Origin: Paracholeplasma brassicae | GTDB lineage: Bacteria; Bacillota_I; Bacilli_A; Acholeplasmatales; UBA5453 | DNA length: 64,000 nucleotides | Reading direction: 5' to 3' | NCBI RefSeq assembly: GCF_000967915.1 | Contig: NC_022549.1 | Span: 1,786,366-1,850,365, forward strand | Shown here: positions 18,027 through 28,699 of the stretch, piece by piece | How positions within the stretch are numbered: the stretch's first letter is position 1 | How the letters are laid out: every line of letters starts with the position of its first letter | Position numbers and translations under genes: made by a program | Notes under the pieces: model-generated | What the model saw: only the letters and a program-made list of their open reading frames with translations | The model's database searches: none | What the model was told of the DNA's origin: nothing

Positions 18027-19514
18027 ATGGATTATACAGAGAACTTAACCGAACAAGAAGTGATCAGAAGAGAGAAACTTAAAGAATTAAAAGAAAAAGG
18101 TGTTGATCCATTTGGTCAAAAATTTACTCGTACCCACACGACCATCCAAATAAGAGATACCTATGAAGCATATAACCACGATCAACTCGAAGAAATGAAA
18201 CAAGAAGTGACGATTGCCGGTCGTATCATGCGTAAAAGAGACCAAGGGAAAGCTGGCTTTATCAGCATCCAAGATAGAGACTCCAACATTCAAGTATACG
18301 TTAGAAAAGACATGATTGGTGAAGAAGCATTTGAAATTTTTAAACTTGGTGACTTAGGCGATATCGTTGGAATTACTGGGTTAGTCTTCCGGACAAAAAC
18401 CGATGAATTAACCATAAAAGCAACCAAATATACGCATTTAACCAAAGCCTTAAGACCACTACCTGACAAATGGAGCGGTCTACAAGATAAAGAGGAAGCT
18501 AGACGTCGTAGATACGTCGATTTAATCGTCAATGAAGAAGCCAGACGTATCGCAAAACTTCGCCCAAGAATCATTAGAGAAATTCAAAACTTCTTTGACT
18601 CCCGTGGCTTCATCGAAGTAGAAACACCGGTCTTACAACCGATTTTAGGTGGCGCAGCCGCTCGTCCGTTTGTTACACACCACAACACGCTAGACATGGA
18701 CTTTTATCTAAGAATCGCTACTGAATTACCATTAAAACGTTTAATCGTTGGTGGACTTGAAGCGGTCTATGAAATAGGACGTCTATTTAGAAACGAAGGC
18801 ATGAGTGCTAAGCATAACCCAGAATTTACCACCATTGAAGCATACCTTGCCTATTCTGATATGGAAGGGATGATGGATTTAGTTGAAGATACCCTTTCAA
18901 CCGTATGCATGAACGTTTTAGGTACTTACGACATCACTTATGGGGAAAAACAAATCTCATTAGCCCCAGGCTTTAGACGTGTCTCAATGGTTGATTCGAT
19001 TAAAGAAGTGACTGGCGTTGATTTCTTAGAAATCACCGACATCGAACAAGCCAGACAAATCGCAAAAGAAAAACACATCAAAGTAGAAAAACATCACGGC
19101 ATTGGACACATCATTCAATCCTTCTTCGATGAATTCGTTGAACCAACCATCGTCCAACCGACCTTTGTTTACGGACACCCACTTGAAGTCTCTCCACTGG
19201 CTAAAAAGAACGACGAAAACCCTCGTTTTACCGATCGTTTCGAACTCTTTATTGACGCTAGAGAATACGCCAATGCATTTAGTGAATTAAATGATCCAAT
19301 CGATCAAAGAGAACGTTTTATGGACCAACTCAAGGAAAAAGAGCTTGGTAACGTTGAGGCAAACGAAATGGACGTGGACTTCGTTGAAGCCCTCGAATAT
19401 GGGATGCCACCAACTGGTGGACTCGGTATTGGGATTGACCGTTTCATCATGTTAATCGCAAACGTCAATAACATCAGAGACGTCTTATTATTCCCACACA
19501 TGAAACATAAATAA
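18027..19514 (+). CDS. lysS: Lysyl-tRNA synthetase (class II)
   Basis: Charges tRNA-Lys. 495 residues: an N-terminal OB fold for anticodon binding (VTIAGRIMRKRDQGKAGFIS), then a class II catalytic core with motif 1 (FIEVETPVLQP), motif 2 (YEIGRLFRNEGMSAKHNPEFT) and motif 3 (PPTGGLGIGIDRFIM). Ribosome-binding site AGGAGG lies eight bases before the ATG, with a -10 TATAAT at 17994-17999. A monocistronic gene between two terminators. Confidence 0.97.
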   Translation: MDYTENLTEQEVIRREKLKELKEKGVDPFGQKFTRTHTTIQIRDTYEAYNHDQLEEMKQEVTIAGRIMRKRDQGKAGFISIQDRDSNIQVYVRKDMIGEEAFEIFKLGDLGDIVGITGLVFRTKTDELTIKATKYTHLTKALRPLPDKWSGLQDKEEARRRRYVDLIVNEEARRIAKLRPRIIREIQNFFDSRGFIEVETPVLQPILGGAAARPFVTHHNTLDMDFYLRIATELPLKRLIVGGLEAVYEIGRLFRNEGMSAKHNPEFTTIEAYLAYSDMEGMMDLVEDTLSTVCMNVLGTYDITYGEKQISLAPGFRRVSMVDSIKEVTGVDFLEITDIEQARQIAKEKHIKVEKHHGIGHIIQSFFDEFVEPTIVQPTFVYGHPLEVSPLAKKNDENPRFTDRFELFIDAREYANAFSELNDPIDQRERFMDQLKEKELGNVEANEMDVDFVEALEYGMPPTGGLGIGIDRFIMLIANVNNIRDVLLFPHMKHK

Positions 19515-19525
19515 AGACCTATGTT

Positions 19526-19552
19526 AGACGGCCAAGCTGGCCGTCTTTTATT
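19526..19552 (+). terminator. lysS terminator
   Basis: AGACGGCC-AAGCT-GGCCGTCT followed by TTTATTTT. Confidence 0.9.
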
Positions 19553-19610
19553 TTACTTTACTTATTTACTAGTTACACTTATAATAGAACTACATGAAAG
19601 AAGGTATTTT

Positions 19611-21959
19611 ATGAAACAATTTCGAAAACTTGTCCTACGTTTGTTTGTCTTAGCAAGCACCCTTTTTGTGATACAGGCTTGCGATGTTTCAAGCGTTACC
19701 CTAAACGATCAATTAGATAAAATCGGTGGGGTAAGCTATCTTTATGAACAAGATGGTTCTACTTATGAGGTAGCTAACTTAAATGAGCAATATGAATTTA
19801 AGATCACATCAACGACGGATACTTTGCATGGGTATTTAACCCAAGAGGGGCTCTATATCGCTTATAACGACGAATCCTACCGTTTGATTAATAAAGATTC
19901 TAGTTATTATGACGCCTACTTAACGGATATATTTTTAATTGACCTTGATGCATTTAGAGACTCTAACTTTAAAGAATCTTTAGGCACCTATCAAATCGAT
20001 GAACTAAATTTTCTAAAAGGTAACTTAACTGCAAGTAATGTCTCGATTGAATTTGACGATGAAAATCTAGATTCAATCACCGCAGAAATTGCCAACGAGG
20101 TCATTACATTTACATTTAAAACCTATGAGGGTATCATTTCAGCAATCTTAGATACACAGCCGTTTGAAGTATCTTCCTATGAGGATAATCAAACCATCCA
20201 AGGTCTGCCACTGATTTCTTATGCGTATTTCAACGAATTAACGGAAACTCAGGTCAGTTTAGTGACATTAGGTGAAAAAAATTACACGTTTTACGATCAT
20301 CTTTCCTTTTTTAGTACGTTATCGTTTATGGACTCAGTCACCTTTATTCACAAGAAAACATCCGATGACCTTTTATTTAGACCTTTTGAATCTGGGGTCG
20401 ATGGGGTCATAGAAGCTCCAATCTATGACATCAATGACGTCTTTAATCAGACGTTAATGATTGGTTCTTTAATTAATACGACACTCTCTATTGATGAGAT
20501 TGGTAGTGACTACCTAATCATCAATAAACTTGAAAAATCGATTCAAATCAAATTCGATGAATCCGAATTATCATTACTCGATCAGTTTAAAAAAGGAGAC
20601 ATTATCACCTTTTCACTCTTGCTTGTCAAGTCTAGTGACACCCTAATCTATGACGAACAATCGTCTTATGTCATCAACTACCAAGGCGAGATAGAAAAAG
20701 TAACCACATTACAATCAGTCAAAGACGTTTCTAAATCACTTGGTTTAACCACAGGTTTACCATCCACTGGTAATCCTAAGATGTTGGTGTTACCAATCGC
20801 ATTTACGAATTACACTGCACCTTATGAAATGGTATCAAACTTAGAAAAAGTACTTTTTGGTACAAAAGAACAAACAGGGTATCACTCCCTACAAAGCTAC
20901 TACTTAGAGTCTAGCTATGGTAATCTATCCATCGATGGGGATGTGCTAGAACCATTCGTTGCGCCTAACACATCAGGCTACTACGAAAGAGATTATAAAA
21001 ACGGTAATGAATACGTTGATTATGATTTACTGGAAATGGCCTTAAATTACCATAATAGCCGTGTTGACTACAGTCAATATGACAGCGACAACGACGGTTA
21101 CATTGATTCAATTATGATGGTTTATACTGCCCCTGTGTCATTTAACAGCGGTTCAGATTTATGGTGGGCATATACGTATCAATACGAAAGTAGCCCAGTT
21201 AAATACTTTGATGGTGTGAAAGCCGACTACTATATCTTTATGGGTTATGATTTCATTGATGAGGTCGTCAACGACAATGTGTACTTAGAGTTAAATGCAC
21301 TGACCTTTATTCACGAAACTGGTCACTTACTTGGTCTAGATGATTATTACGATTACGATTTAAACAACGGACCTGCTGGTGGTATTGGTGGCTCTGACAT
21401 GATGGATGCGACCGTCGGTGATCATAACCCGTATTCAAAGCTTTTACTTGGTTGGATTGACCCATACGTCACTAATGGTGAGGATTTAACCTTAACACTT
21501 AAACCATATGTTTCTTCTGGTGATGTACTGATCATTCCTAAAAATCCACTAAACAGTGTTTTTCAAGAATATTTAATCATTGATTTCTACACTCCTACTG
21601 GCTTATACCAACTCCAACAAGGTTATAATGGGTTATTCACACTACCTGGTATTCGAATTTATCACGTTAATTCAACTTTAAACACGACGTCTAATATCTA
21701 CAACATGTGGAGCATTCCAAGACAAAACAACACCGATACGACGGTTAAGCTTTTAAAACTATTAGAGGCTGATATGCGTAATGATATTGAAAGTACATTA
21801 AATTCAGACTATGGTGAGTATAGTGAAAACAGTGACTTGTTTCAAGTCGGTAGCCACTTAACTAACTACCGCTGGTCTGATGGGTCATATTTGAATTTAA
21901 CCTTAAATATTCATTCAATCACGGCAAACGGTGTCGATTTAACCGTTGATTTTCAATAA
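19611..21959 (+). CDS. Secreted/lipoprotein M6-family metalloprotease
   Basis: Extracellular zinc protease of the immune-inhibitor-A (M6) type. 782 residues from the ATG at 19611 (SD AAGAAGG); an upstream in-frame ATG at 19521 lies in the lysS terminator and is rejected. A signal peptide ends in VIQAC, a lipobox, so it is probably lipid-anchored. The catalytic HETGHLLGLDD (HExxHxxGxxD) is at about residue 567, followed by the M6 element GGSDMMDATVGDHNPYSK and LLGW. A calcium-loop-like DSDNDGYID lies near 495. Its last 141 bases are repeated 1.2 kb downstream. Confidence 0.88.
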   Translation: MKQFRKLVLRLFVLASTLFVIQACDVSSVTLNDQLDKIGGVSYLYEQDGSTYEVANLNEQYEFKITSTTDTLHGYLTQEGLYIAYNDESYRLINKDSSYYDAYLTDIFLIDLDAFRDSNFKESLGTYQIDELNFLKGNLTASNVSIEFDDENLDSITAEIANEVITFTFKTYEGIISAILDTQPFEVSSYEDNQTIQGLPLISYAYFNELTETQVSLVTLGEKNYTFYDHLSFFSTLSFMDSVTFIHKKTSDDLLFRPFESGVDGVIEAPIYDINDVFNQTLMIGSLINTTLSIDEIGSDYLIINKLEKSIQIKFDESELSLLDQFKKGDIITFSLLLVKSSDTLIYDEQSSYVINYQGEIEKVTTLQSVKDVSKSLGLTTGLPSTGNPKMLVLPIAFTNYTAPYEMVSNLEKVLFGTKEQTGYHSLQSYYLESSYGNLSIDGDVLEPFVAPNTSGYYERDYKNGNEYVDYDLLEMALNYHNSRVDYSQYDSDNDGYIDSIMMVYTAPVSFNSGSDLWWAYTYQYESSPVKYFDGVKADYYIFMGYDFIDEVVNDNVYLELNALTFIHETGHLLGLDDYYDYDLNNGPAGGIGGSDMMDATVGDHNPYSKLLLGWIDPYVTNGEDLTLTLKPYVSSGDVLIIPKNPLNSVFQEYLIIDFYTPTGLYQLQQGYNGLFTLPGIRIYHVNSTLNTTSNIYNMWSIPRQNNTDTTVKLLKLLEADMRNDIESTLNSDYGEYSENSDLFQVGSHLTNYRWSDGSYLNLTLNIHSITANGVDLTVDFQ
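21819..21959 (+). repeat. Direct repeat copy A: 3' end of the M6 protease gene
   Basis: 141 bases running to the stop codon, repeated at 23025-23165 with four mismatches by my count. This copy is part of the open gene. Confidence 0.92.
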
Positions 21960-22015
21960 ATTTATTGTAATAATCAATGATACTCCTAATTCTATATATC
22001 CATCATTGAAGTAAA

Positions 22016-22071
22016 AATGTACCCTTAGTCAAGGCTGCTTAGTAGCGTGTCCTTTCTAATTGGTACATTTT
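22016..22071 (+). terminator. Long-stem terminator after the M6 protease gene
   Basis: AAATGTACC pairs with GGTACATTT, with inner TTAG..CTAA and AAGG..CCTT steps, then TTTTTTATTT on the plus strand. It can also read as a terminator for the convergent minus-strand module. Confidence 0.7.
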
Positions 22072-22098
22072 TTATTTGCGCGAATTTATCTTATCTCG

Positions 22099-22317
22099 CT
22101 ATTTGTTTTTATTTAATCTAATTTTTTCATTATAAATTGATTCTGTTTCTTTGAGAAAATTAATGATTTGTTTAAAACTAGGTATCTCATCGAAGAACAT
22201 ATGTTTCATTCCACCATAATCTTTTTCTATGATTGCTTCACTCAATCGACTTTCCTGTGCAGTCTCTCTAAATAGTAAATCTCTTTCATTTAATTCTAGT
22301 AAGGCTATCTCTATCAT
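22099..22317 (-). pseudogene. AbiEii-like nucleotidyltransferase toxin, internally deleted
   Basis: 72 residues where AbiEii toxins have roughly 250-300. The first half (LNERDLLFRETAQESRLSEAIIEKDY) is the usual N-terminus of the family. The second half (GGMKHMFFDEIPSFKQIINFLKETE) looks like its C-terminus. They are joined in frame, so the catalytic nucleotidyltransferase core is missing. Its ATG overlaps the antitoxin stop (ATGA), the usual bicistronic arrangement. It is probably inactive. Family assignment rests on motif memory of both ends. Confidence 0.7.
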
Positions 22318-22937
22318 TTTTCTGCTTCCCTTTTTAAGATATCGCTAATTAATTGATACATCCAGCCAGGTATTGTTTTATTTTGTTCTAAAATTTTAAT
22401 TGTGATTTTATTTTCAATTATATACGACGTAATAATGTTAATTTCCTTAAGGTTAATGTTGCTTTTACCGTATGAATCCAGCGCAACAACAAGTGTCACT
22501 AATGAGTCTGAGTCAATTTTTATTTTCTTATTAGCCGATTTTTTAAAAATGATTTCGCTATTAATATAAGTGTAATTTCGATAAGGACCATCACTTAAAA
22601 ATTCATAGGTGTTTGATATTTGTGTTGAAAGTCCGACCATATTCAAAGCGGTATTTTTAGATGGAAATATGTACCAATTAAATTTTCTAGCTATCGCGTG
22701 AGCCACACTCACAGGTGAGGGATAAATCTGTTTATTCAATAATCTACTGAACTCAAGCTTAGTATACATTCCATCAAGAATTCTGGTGATTTTATTATCG
22801 TCAACTAATCTTTTTAGAGATTTTCTTAATGTATTAGACTTTGCTATATCTAAAAAATCAGCATTAATAAAAATGCTTCCTGTGTTTTCTTGATCCATCC
22901 TCTGTAATATTTTTTGTTCTGTGCTCATTTTATCCAT
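22314..22937 (-). CDS. AbiEi-type antitoxin / DUF6088 transcriptional regulator
   Basis: 207 residues from the ATG at 22937 (GGTGA upstream); an upstream start at 23000 would add 21 residues. N-terminal winged-helix region (FINADFLDIAKSNTLRKSLKRLVDDNKITRILDGMYTK), then the conserved PSPVSVAHAIARKFNWYIFP and GLSTQISNTYEFLSDG. Such proteins autorepress and neutralise AbiEii-type nucleotidyltransferases in type IV toxin-antitoxin pairs. It looks complete, whereas its toxin partner has lost its core. The pair is bracketed by a 141-bp direct repeat, which indicates that it was inserted. Confidence 0.82.
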   Translation of the reverse strand: MDKMSTEQKILQRMDQENTGSIFINADFLDIAKSNTLRKSLKRLVDDNKITRILDGMYTKLEFSRLLNKQIYPSPVSVAHAIARKFNWYIFPSKNTALNMVGLSTQISNTYEFLSDGPYRNYTYINSEIIFKKSANKKIKIDSDSLVTLVVALDSYGKSNINLKEINIITSYIIENKITIKILEQNKTIPGWMYQLISDILKREAEK

Positions 22938-23024
22938 ACAATCACCGCCACATTTATTATATACTTTTTGTGGCAAATATTCAACACTATTTAAAAGCAC
23001 TCGAGCCTAAACTCATCGTATGTA

Positions 23025-23165
23025 TATAGTGAAAACAGTGACTTGTTTCAAGTCGGTAGCCATTTATCTAACTACCGCTGGTCTGATGGGTCATATTTGA
23101 ATTTAACCTTAAATATTCATTCAATCACGGCAAACGGTGTCGATTTAACCGCTGATTATCAATAA
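23025..23165 (+). repeat. Direct repeat copy B: orphan 3' end of the M6 protease gene
   Basis: Matches 21819-21959 at offset 1206 including the stop codon, with four mismatches by my count. It is an orphan fragment with no start. It is followed by the strong terminator at 23175, which was probably the original terminator of the protease gene before the intervening DNA arrived (inference). Confidence 0.92.
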
Positions 23166-23174
23166 GTACAAACA

Positions 23175-23208
23175 AAAAGGCACTTATCCAATTGGATAAG
23201 TGCCTTTT
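23175..23208. terminator. Bidirectional terminator
   Basis: AAAAGGCACTTATCC-AATT-... a 34-base near-perfect palindrome (AAAAGGCACTTATCCAA / TTGGATAAGTGCCTTTT), serving copy B of the protease 3' end and the convergent gene at 23212. Confidence 0.9.
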
Positions 23209-23211
23209 ATA

Positions 23212-23766
23212 TTATAGTATTAAGCCAAGCTCATCGGCTATTTCAAAGAAAATGTCATGAATTGGGTAGTAATCAAGTTCAAGTTCTTTATATATGCCTT
23301 CTGTTACGGTATCAAGTTTTACAAACAGATCACTAGGCGCATCCACCTTCTTCTCTAGTAAACTAAGAATTTCCTGTTCAATATCAATTAACGATTGCAT
23401 ATGTGCTTCGTTTGGTTGTTCAATACTTCCAATGATCTCGTTTTGAAATTCAATGGTGTTTAGAAGTAGTATGACTGTTTTTGCTTGTTCATTCATACGC
23501 TCTAAATCCCCATGATAATCGTGCTCTAAGATTAGTTTGATACTTTCAAATTGTTCAAAGACATAATAAAAGCCGGTTTCAAATATGTTTTCTTCTTCTT
23601 GAGTCAGTTCTTTCTCGTTGATTTTCTTTTCATACAAAAAAGTTAACACATCTAAGACATACTTAAAACGTTCGATTAATATCGATTCTTTTTGTTTAAG
23701 CTCTTCTGTTAAATCACTGATTTCAACTAACCAGTTTGCATAATCGTGAAATACGACGTCTTTCAT
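23212..23766 (-). CDS. Conserved hypothetical helical protein
   Basis: 184 residues, acidic and almost entirely predicted helical (WLVEISDLTEELKQKESILIE, EKELTQEEENIFETGFYY). No signal peptide or membrane segment, so it is probably cytoplasmic. No family recognised. It begins at an ATG preceded by CGGAGGTGTT and is a single gene between a bidirectional terminator and the fba terminator. Confidence 0.75.
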   Translation of the reverse strand: MKDVVFHDYANWLVEISDLTEELKQKESILIERFKYVLDVLTFLYEKKINEKELTQEEENIFETGFYYVFEQFESIKLILEHDYHGDLERMNEQAKTVILLLNTIEFQNEIIGSIEQPNEAHMQSLIDIEQEILSLLEKKVDAPSDLFVKLDTVTEGIYKELELDYYPIHDIFFEIADELGLIL

Positions 23767-23844
23767 ACGAACACCTCCGACTTATTAATATTATACAAAT
23801 TAATCGATATTTAGCAATAGATTTACATAAATTACGTCATTTAT

Positions 23845-23895
23845 CAAAAAATAAAACGCCATACTTGACAGTTGAAGGCAAGTATGGACGTTTCA
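23845..23895 (-). terminator. fba terminator
   Basis: Minus strand AAACGTCCATACTTG / CAAGTATGGCGTTT with one mismatch, followed by TATTTTTTGA. Confidence 0.8.
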
Positions 23896-23912
23896 ATTGT
23901 TTTTTTTGTTAA

Positions 23913-24779
23913 TTAAGCTTTGTTGACTGAACCGAATAAAGTTAGTTTTTCTCTAACAACGTTTTCGATTGCTTTAGCACCTGGAGCTAATAATTTTCTT
24001 GGGTCAAAACCTTTACCTTCAAGGTCTTTACCGGCTAAGATATATTCTCTAGTTGCTTGTTGGAAAGCCCATTGGCATTCAGTGTTTACGTTAATCTTAG
24101 CAACACCTAATGAAATGGCTTTTTTGATCATGTCTGCAGGAATACCTGTGCCACCATGTAATACTAGTGGAATTCCGTTAGTAACTTCTTTAACTGCTTC
24201 TAAAGCTTCAAAGTCTAAGCCTTTCCAGTTTGCTGGATATTTACCATGGATGTTACCAATACCTGCTGCGAATAAATCAACACCTAGAGATGCGATTAAT
24301 GCGCATTCTTGTGGATCAGCGATTTCACCAGCGCCGACAACACCGTCTTCTTCGCCACCAATTGAACCAACTTCTGCTTCAACTGATACGCCTTTAGCGT
24401 GGCAAGCAGCAACGATTTCTCTTGTTTTTTCAACGTTTTCTTCAATTGGATAGTGTGAACCATCAAACATGATTGAAGTGAAACCTGCAGCTAGTGCTTT
24501 GTATGCACCTTCATAGCTACCATGGTCTAAATGAACTGCTACTGGTACTGTGATGTTATAGAATTCAATAAGGTTTGAAACCATACCCATAACGTTCTTG
24601 TAGCCGCCCATGTATTTTCCTGCGCCTTCAGATACACCTAAAATGATTGGTGAATTTAATTCTTGAGCCACAGATAAAGCAGATTTAATCCACTCTAAGT
24701 TATTGATGTTGATTTGAGCAACACCGTAACCTTCTTTTCTTGCTTTTTGTAACATTTCTTTTGCTGAAACTAATGCCAT
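23913..24779 (-). CDS. fba: Class II fructose-bisphosphate aldolase
   Basis: Glycolytic cleavage of fructose-1,6-bisphosphate to DHAP and GAP; zinc-dependent. 288 residues. Zinc ligands are in VHLDHGSY (about 84-88) and VLHGGTG; FDGSHYP and GNIHGKYP are also conserved. It starts at an ATG with AGGAGG upstream and is monocistronic. GC content and vocabulary are close to a highly expressed housekeeping gene. Confidence 0.96.
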   Translation of the reverse strand: MALVSAKEMLQKARKEGYGVAQININNLEWIKSALSVAQELNSPIILGVSEGAGKYMGGYKNVMGMVSNLIEFYNITVPVAVHLDHGSYEGAYKALAAGFTSIMFDGSHYPIEENVEKTREIVAACHAKGVSVEAEVGSIGGEEDGVVGAGEIADPQECALIASLGVDLFAAGIGNIHGKYPANWKGLDFEALEAVKEVTNGIPLVLHGGTGIPADMIKKAISLGVAKINVNTECQWAFQQATREYILAGKDLEGKGFDPRKLLAPGAKAIENVVREKLTLFGSVNKA

Positions 24780-24863
24780 TTGTTATTACCTCCTGTAATT
24801 ATTCCATATTTATTATACGCTTTTTATATGATAAAAACAAATCAATAACAATGAAAACGTTTA

Positions 24864-26558
<1,695 letters not shown>

Positions 26559-26560
26559 TT

Positions 26561-26589
26561 ATTATATCAAACGGTTATGACAAACTCAA
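26561..26589 (-). promoter_or_regulatory. pyrG promoter
   Basis: Minus strand TTGAGT (26589-26584), 17-base spacer, TATAAT (26566-26561), then six A residues and the GGGC start. Confidence 0.8.
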
Positions 26590-26601
26590 TAATAAATTTG
26601 A

Positions 26602-27114
26602 TTATTTATCGTACATGTCCTCATAGTCGTCCATGATTTCATTATAATCGTCGTCATCAAAGTCGATGTCGTCTTCTTCAAATGCTACGATGTCGTCTTC
26701 ATCTTCTAAAATAATCACGTCATCTTCTTCGTCTTTTTCAACGTCTTCGTCTTCGTCGTCGGTATCTAATTCAAGTTCATTTTCTTCTGGGATGTAATAA
26801 TCATCGACTGTGATGTTATCGTCTTCATCGTCTTCAACCACATCATCGTTTTGATTAAAGTAAGAACCATCTTTGTCCCAAAGATCTAAGTTATTTTCCT
26901 TAAGATCCCAAGTGTCGTTACCACAAAAAACAAACTTTGCACTCATTGTCATATCTAAATATAACTGTGTTAGTTTTTCCGTATCATCCATTGAGATATT
27001 TTTTAACGTTGTAATTTGTTCTAAAAGTTCGTAAATGTTTTTCTTGCCTTCTTGTCTGATAATGATTTCAGCAATATCAACCATTGATTTAGTTGTATCT
27101 ATTTGTTTAGCCAT
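26602..27114 (-). CDS. rpoE: RNA polymerase delta subunit
   Basis: 170 residues. The N-terminal HARE-HTH-type globular domain (about residues 1-80; SMVDIAEIIIRQEGKKNIYELLEQI ... DTWDLKE) is followed by a highly acidic disordered tail of about 80 residues, mostly Asp and Glu. This is the standard architecture of the Firmicutes delta factor, which increases RNA polymerase recycling and specificity. As in Bacillus it lies directly upstream of pyrG. SD AGGAGGG precedes the start. Confidence 0.93.
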   Translation of the reverse strand: MAKQIDTTKSMVDIAEIIIRQEGKKNIYELLEQITTLKNISMDDTEKLTQLYLDMTMSAKFVFCGNDTWDLKENNLDLWDKDGSYFNQNDDVVEDDEDDNITVDDYYIPEENELELDTDDEDEDVEKDEEDDVIILEDEDDIVAFEEDDIDFDDDDYNEIMDDYEDMYDK

Positions 27115-27176
27115 AGAGCCCTCCTAAAAATACTATATTATTGTATACGATACTCGCTTTTTTTGCAAGTATTATT

Positions 27177-27521
27177 TTATTTTAACCAAAATACCATCGT
27201 TTTTTGACTTTTATGGTGTTCAATGGTTTGCAGATACTCTATTTTAATTTTTGATTCATCAATGATTAAAAGAGTGGTTTCGATGACGGATTTAAACGTA
27301 ATGCCTTCTTGTTTATAGTATCCCATGGTTTTTAATCCCGCTTTATAGATTTCTTGCATCTCGATGTTGCCGGTTCTTTTGATCATCACTTCATCGTTTT
27401 TGAAGTAAAGATGAAAATCGCCATCAGCAATCGGGTCTTTAAAGGTCAATCCAAGTGCGGTCTTGCTTGCCTCTACGTGATACTCGTTTAACACACCATC
27501 GTTAATTAACTGAAATATCAT
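27177..27521 (-). CDS. DUF1934 (YwiB-like) family protein
   Basis: 114 residues with the beta-barrel pattern of DUF1934 (calycin-like fold), for example FHLYFKNDEVMIKRTGNIEM and IKIEYLQT. Function unknown. Its start overlaps the stop of the next upstream gene by four bases, so it is the tail of a minus-strand gene cluster. Family call is by pattern only. Confidence 0.6.
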   Translation of the reverse strand: MIFQLINDGVLNEYHVEASKTALGLTFKDPIADGDFHLYFKNDEVMIKRTGNIEMQEIYKAGLKTMGYYKQEGITFKSVIETTLLIIDESKIKIEYLQTIEHHKSQKTMVFWLK

Positions 27522-27796
27522 GTCAATAGTGTTCTAGCAAGCACGATAATGAGTAGGACGACGGCAATAAATATGGCGAGTTTTAGTAATTTCTTTGCGA
27601 TCGAGAAGATACCAAAGACTAAAACGACTACAAGCGCCAATGTCCCTAAGATTTTCATCCATTCCGGTAAAGGTGCAACCACATTTTGGTAAAAATCAAG
27701 CACCAACTGGTCGTAATTAATTGTTTCTTTTAAGAACTGATCAAAACTGCCAAATAAATCCAAAATCCATTGCCAAATACGTTCAAAAAATGCCAT
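27518..27796 (-). CDS. Small membrane protein of unknown function
   Basis: 92 residues. Cytoplasmic or amphipathic N-terminus (FFERIWQWILDLFGSFDQFLKE), then two adjacent hydrophobic segments from about residue 46 to 91 (ILGTLALVVVLVFGIFSIAKKLLKLAIFIAVVLLIIVLA). Lies between recR and the DUF1934 gene in a tightly packed cluster with SD GGGAGGG. No family recognised. Confidence 0.7.
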   Translation of the reverse strand: MAFFERIWQWILDLFGSFDQFLKETINYDQLVLDFYQNVVAPLPEWMKILGTLALVVVLVFGIFSIAKKLLKLAIFIAVVLLIIVLARTLLT

Positions 27797-27810
27797 CTTA
27801 GTTCCCTCCC

Positions 27811-28404
27811 CTATTCGTACTTACGTCTATTTTCTAATGCTCTAAATATCGTCTGATCATCGGCATAACTAAGATCAGATCCCACCGGAATGCCATAGGC
27901 AATCCGTGTGACTTTGATTGGTTTGTCTTTTAACATCTCTTTGATGTAATTAGAAGTTAGTTCACCTTCAACGGTCCCGTTTAAAGATAATATCACTTCT
28001 GAAACACCTTCTAAACGTTTAAATAAACCATCCATGTTTAAGTCTTCTGGCATGACACCTCTTGAAAAGTCGATTGAGCCCCCAAGTATGTGGTAATTGC
28101 CATGATAAATATTGGTTCGTTCTAACACAAACACGTCCTTAACTTCACTTAAGACCATCAGTGTTTCTTGGTCTCTTGTGGTATCACTACAAATCGGGCA
28201 TGCCGCTTCTTGTAATACCCCACAAACCGGACAGTTGGTAATCTCTTTTTTAATGGCCGTTAAATCGTTGCTAAATTTCAATACCGTTTCATCGTCCATT
28301 GTTGTAATCACGTGAAGTGCCAAACGTTCCGCGGTTTTCTTTCCAATACCAGGTAGTTTTTTAAAATCCTCTATTAGTTCTAAAAAACGGGTCGGGTATT
28401 TCAT
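27811..28404 (-). CDS. recR: Recombination mediator RecR
   Basis: DNA-repair protein that works with RecO/RecF to load RecA. 197 residues: helix-hairpin-helix (LPGIGKKTAERLALH), zinc finger (CPVCGVLQEAACPIC), a Toprim domain (MVLSEVKDVFVLE, where many homologues have VVE) and a Walker-like C-terminal region (IPVGSDLSYADD). Directly after ybaB with one-base overlap, the common dnaX-ybaB-recR order. Confidence 0.95.
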   Translation of the reverse strand: MKYPTRFLELIEDFKKLPGIGKKTAERLALHVITTMDDETVLKFSNDLTAIKKEITNCPVCGVLQEAACPICSDTTRDQETLMVLSEVKDVFVLERTNIYHGNYHILGGSIDFSRGVMPEDLNMDGLFKRLEGVSEVILSLNGTVEGELTSNYIKEMLKDKPIKVTRIAYGIPVGSDLSYADDQTIFRALENRRKYE

Positions 28405-28694
28405 TAGAACCCGCCCATACCCATGCCAGCGGTAAATTTGCTCATTTCACTATTAGTTGTCGTATCAACGACCTCAACTGCGTTATTGACTGCCGCTAAA
28501 ATTGCGTCTTGAAGCATTTCAATGTCGTCTAAAAGCTCTTGATCGATTTTGATGTCAACGACTTGGTGTGAGCCTAGCATAATCACTTTAACCCCACTAG
28601 CGGTACCGGTAAATTCAGTGGATTGAAGACGTTCTTGAGTCTCCTGCATTTCTTTTTGTAGTTTTTGTAACTTTCTAATCATATTTGCGTTCAT
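28404..28694 (-). CDS. YbaB/EbfC family nucleoid-associated protein
   Basis: 96 residues with the characteristic coiled N-terminal helix (MIRKLQKLQKEMQETQERLQ) and a central beta sheet (FTGTASGVKVIMLGSHQVVDIKID), ending in a glycine- and methionine-rich GMGMGGF tail. The family forms dimers that bind DNA with little specificity. It sits between dnaX and recR, its conserved place. Confidence 0.93.
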   Translation of the reverse strand: MNANMIRKLQKLQKEMQETQERLQSTEFTGTASGVKVIMLGSHQVVDIKIDQELLDDIEMLQDAILAAVNNAVEVVDTTTNSEMSKFTAGMGMGGF

Positions 28695-28699
28695 TTGTA

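Noticed and set aside
19521-19610. Upstream ATG at 19521 for the M6 protease
   Set aside because: It falls in the lysS terminator and would spoil the lipoprotein signal peptide that begins at 19611.
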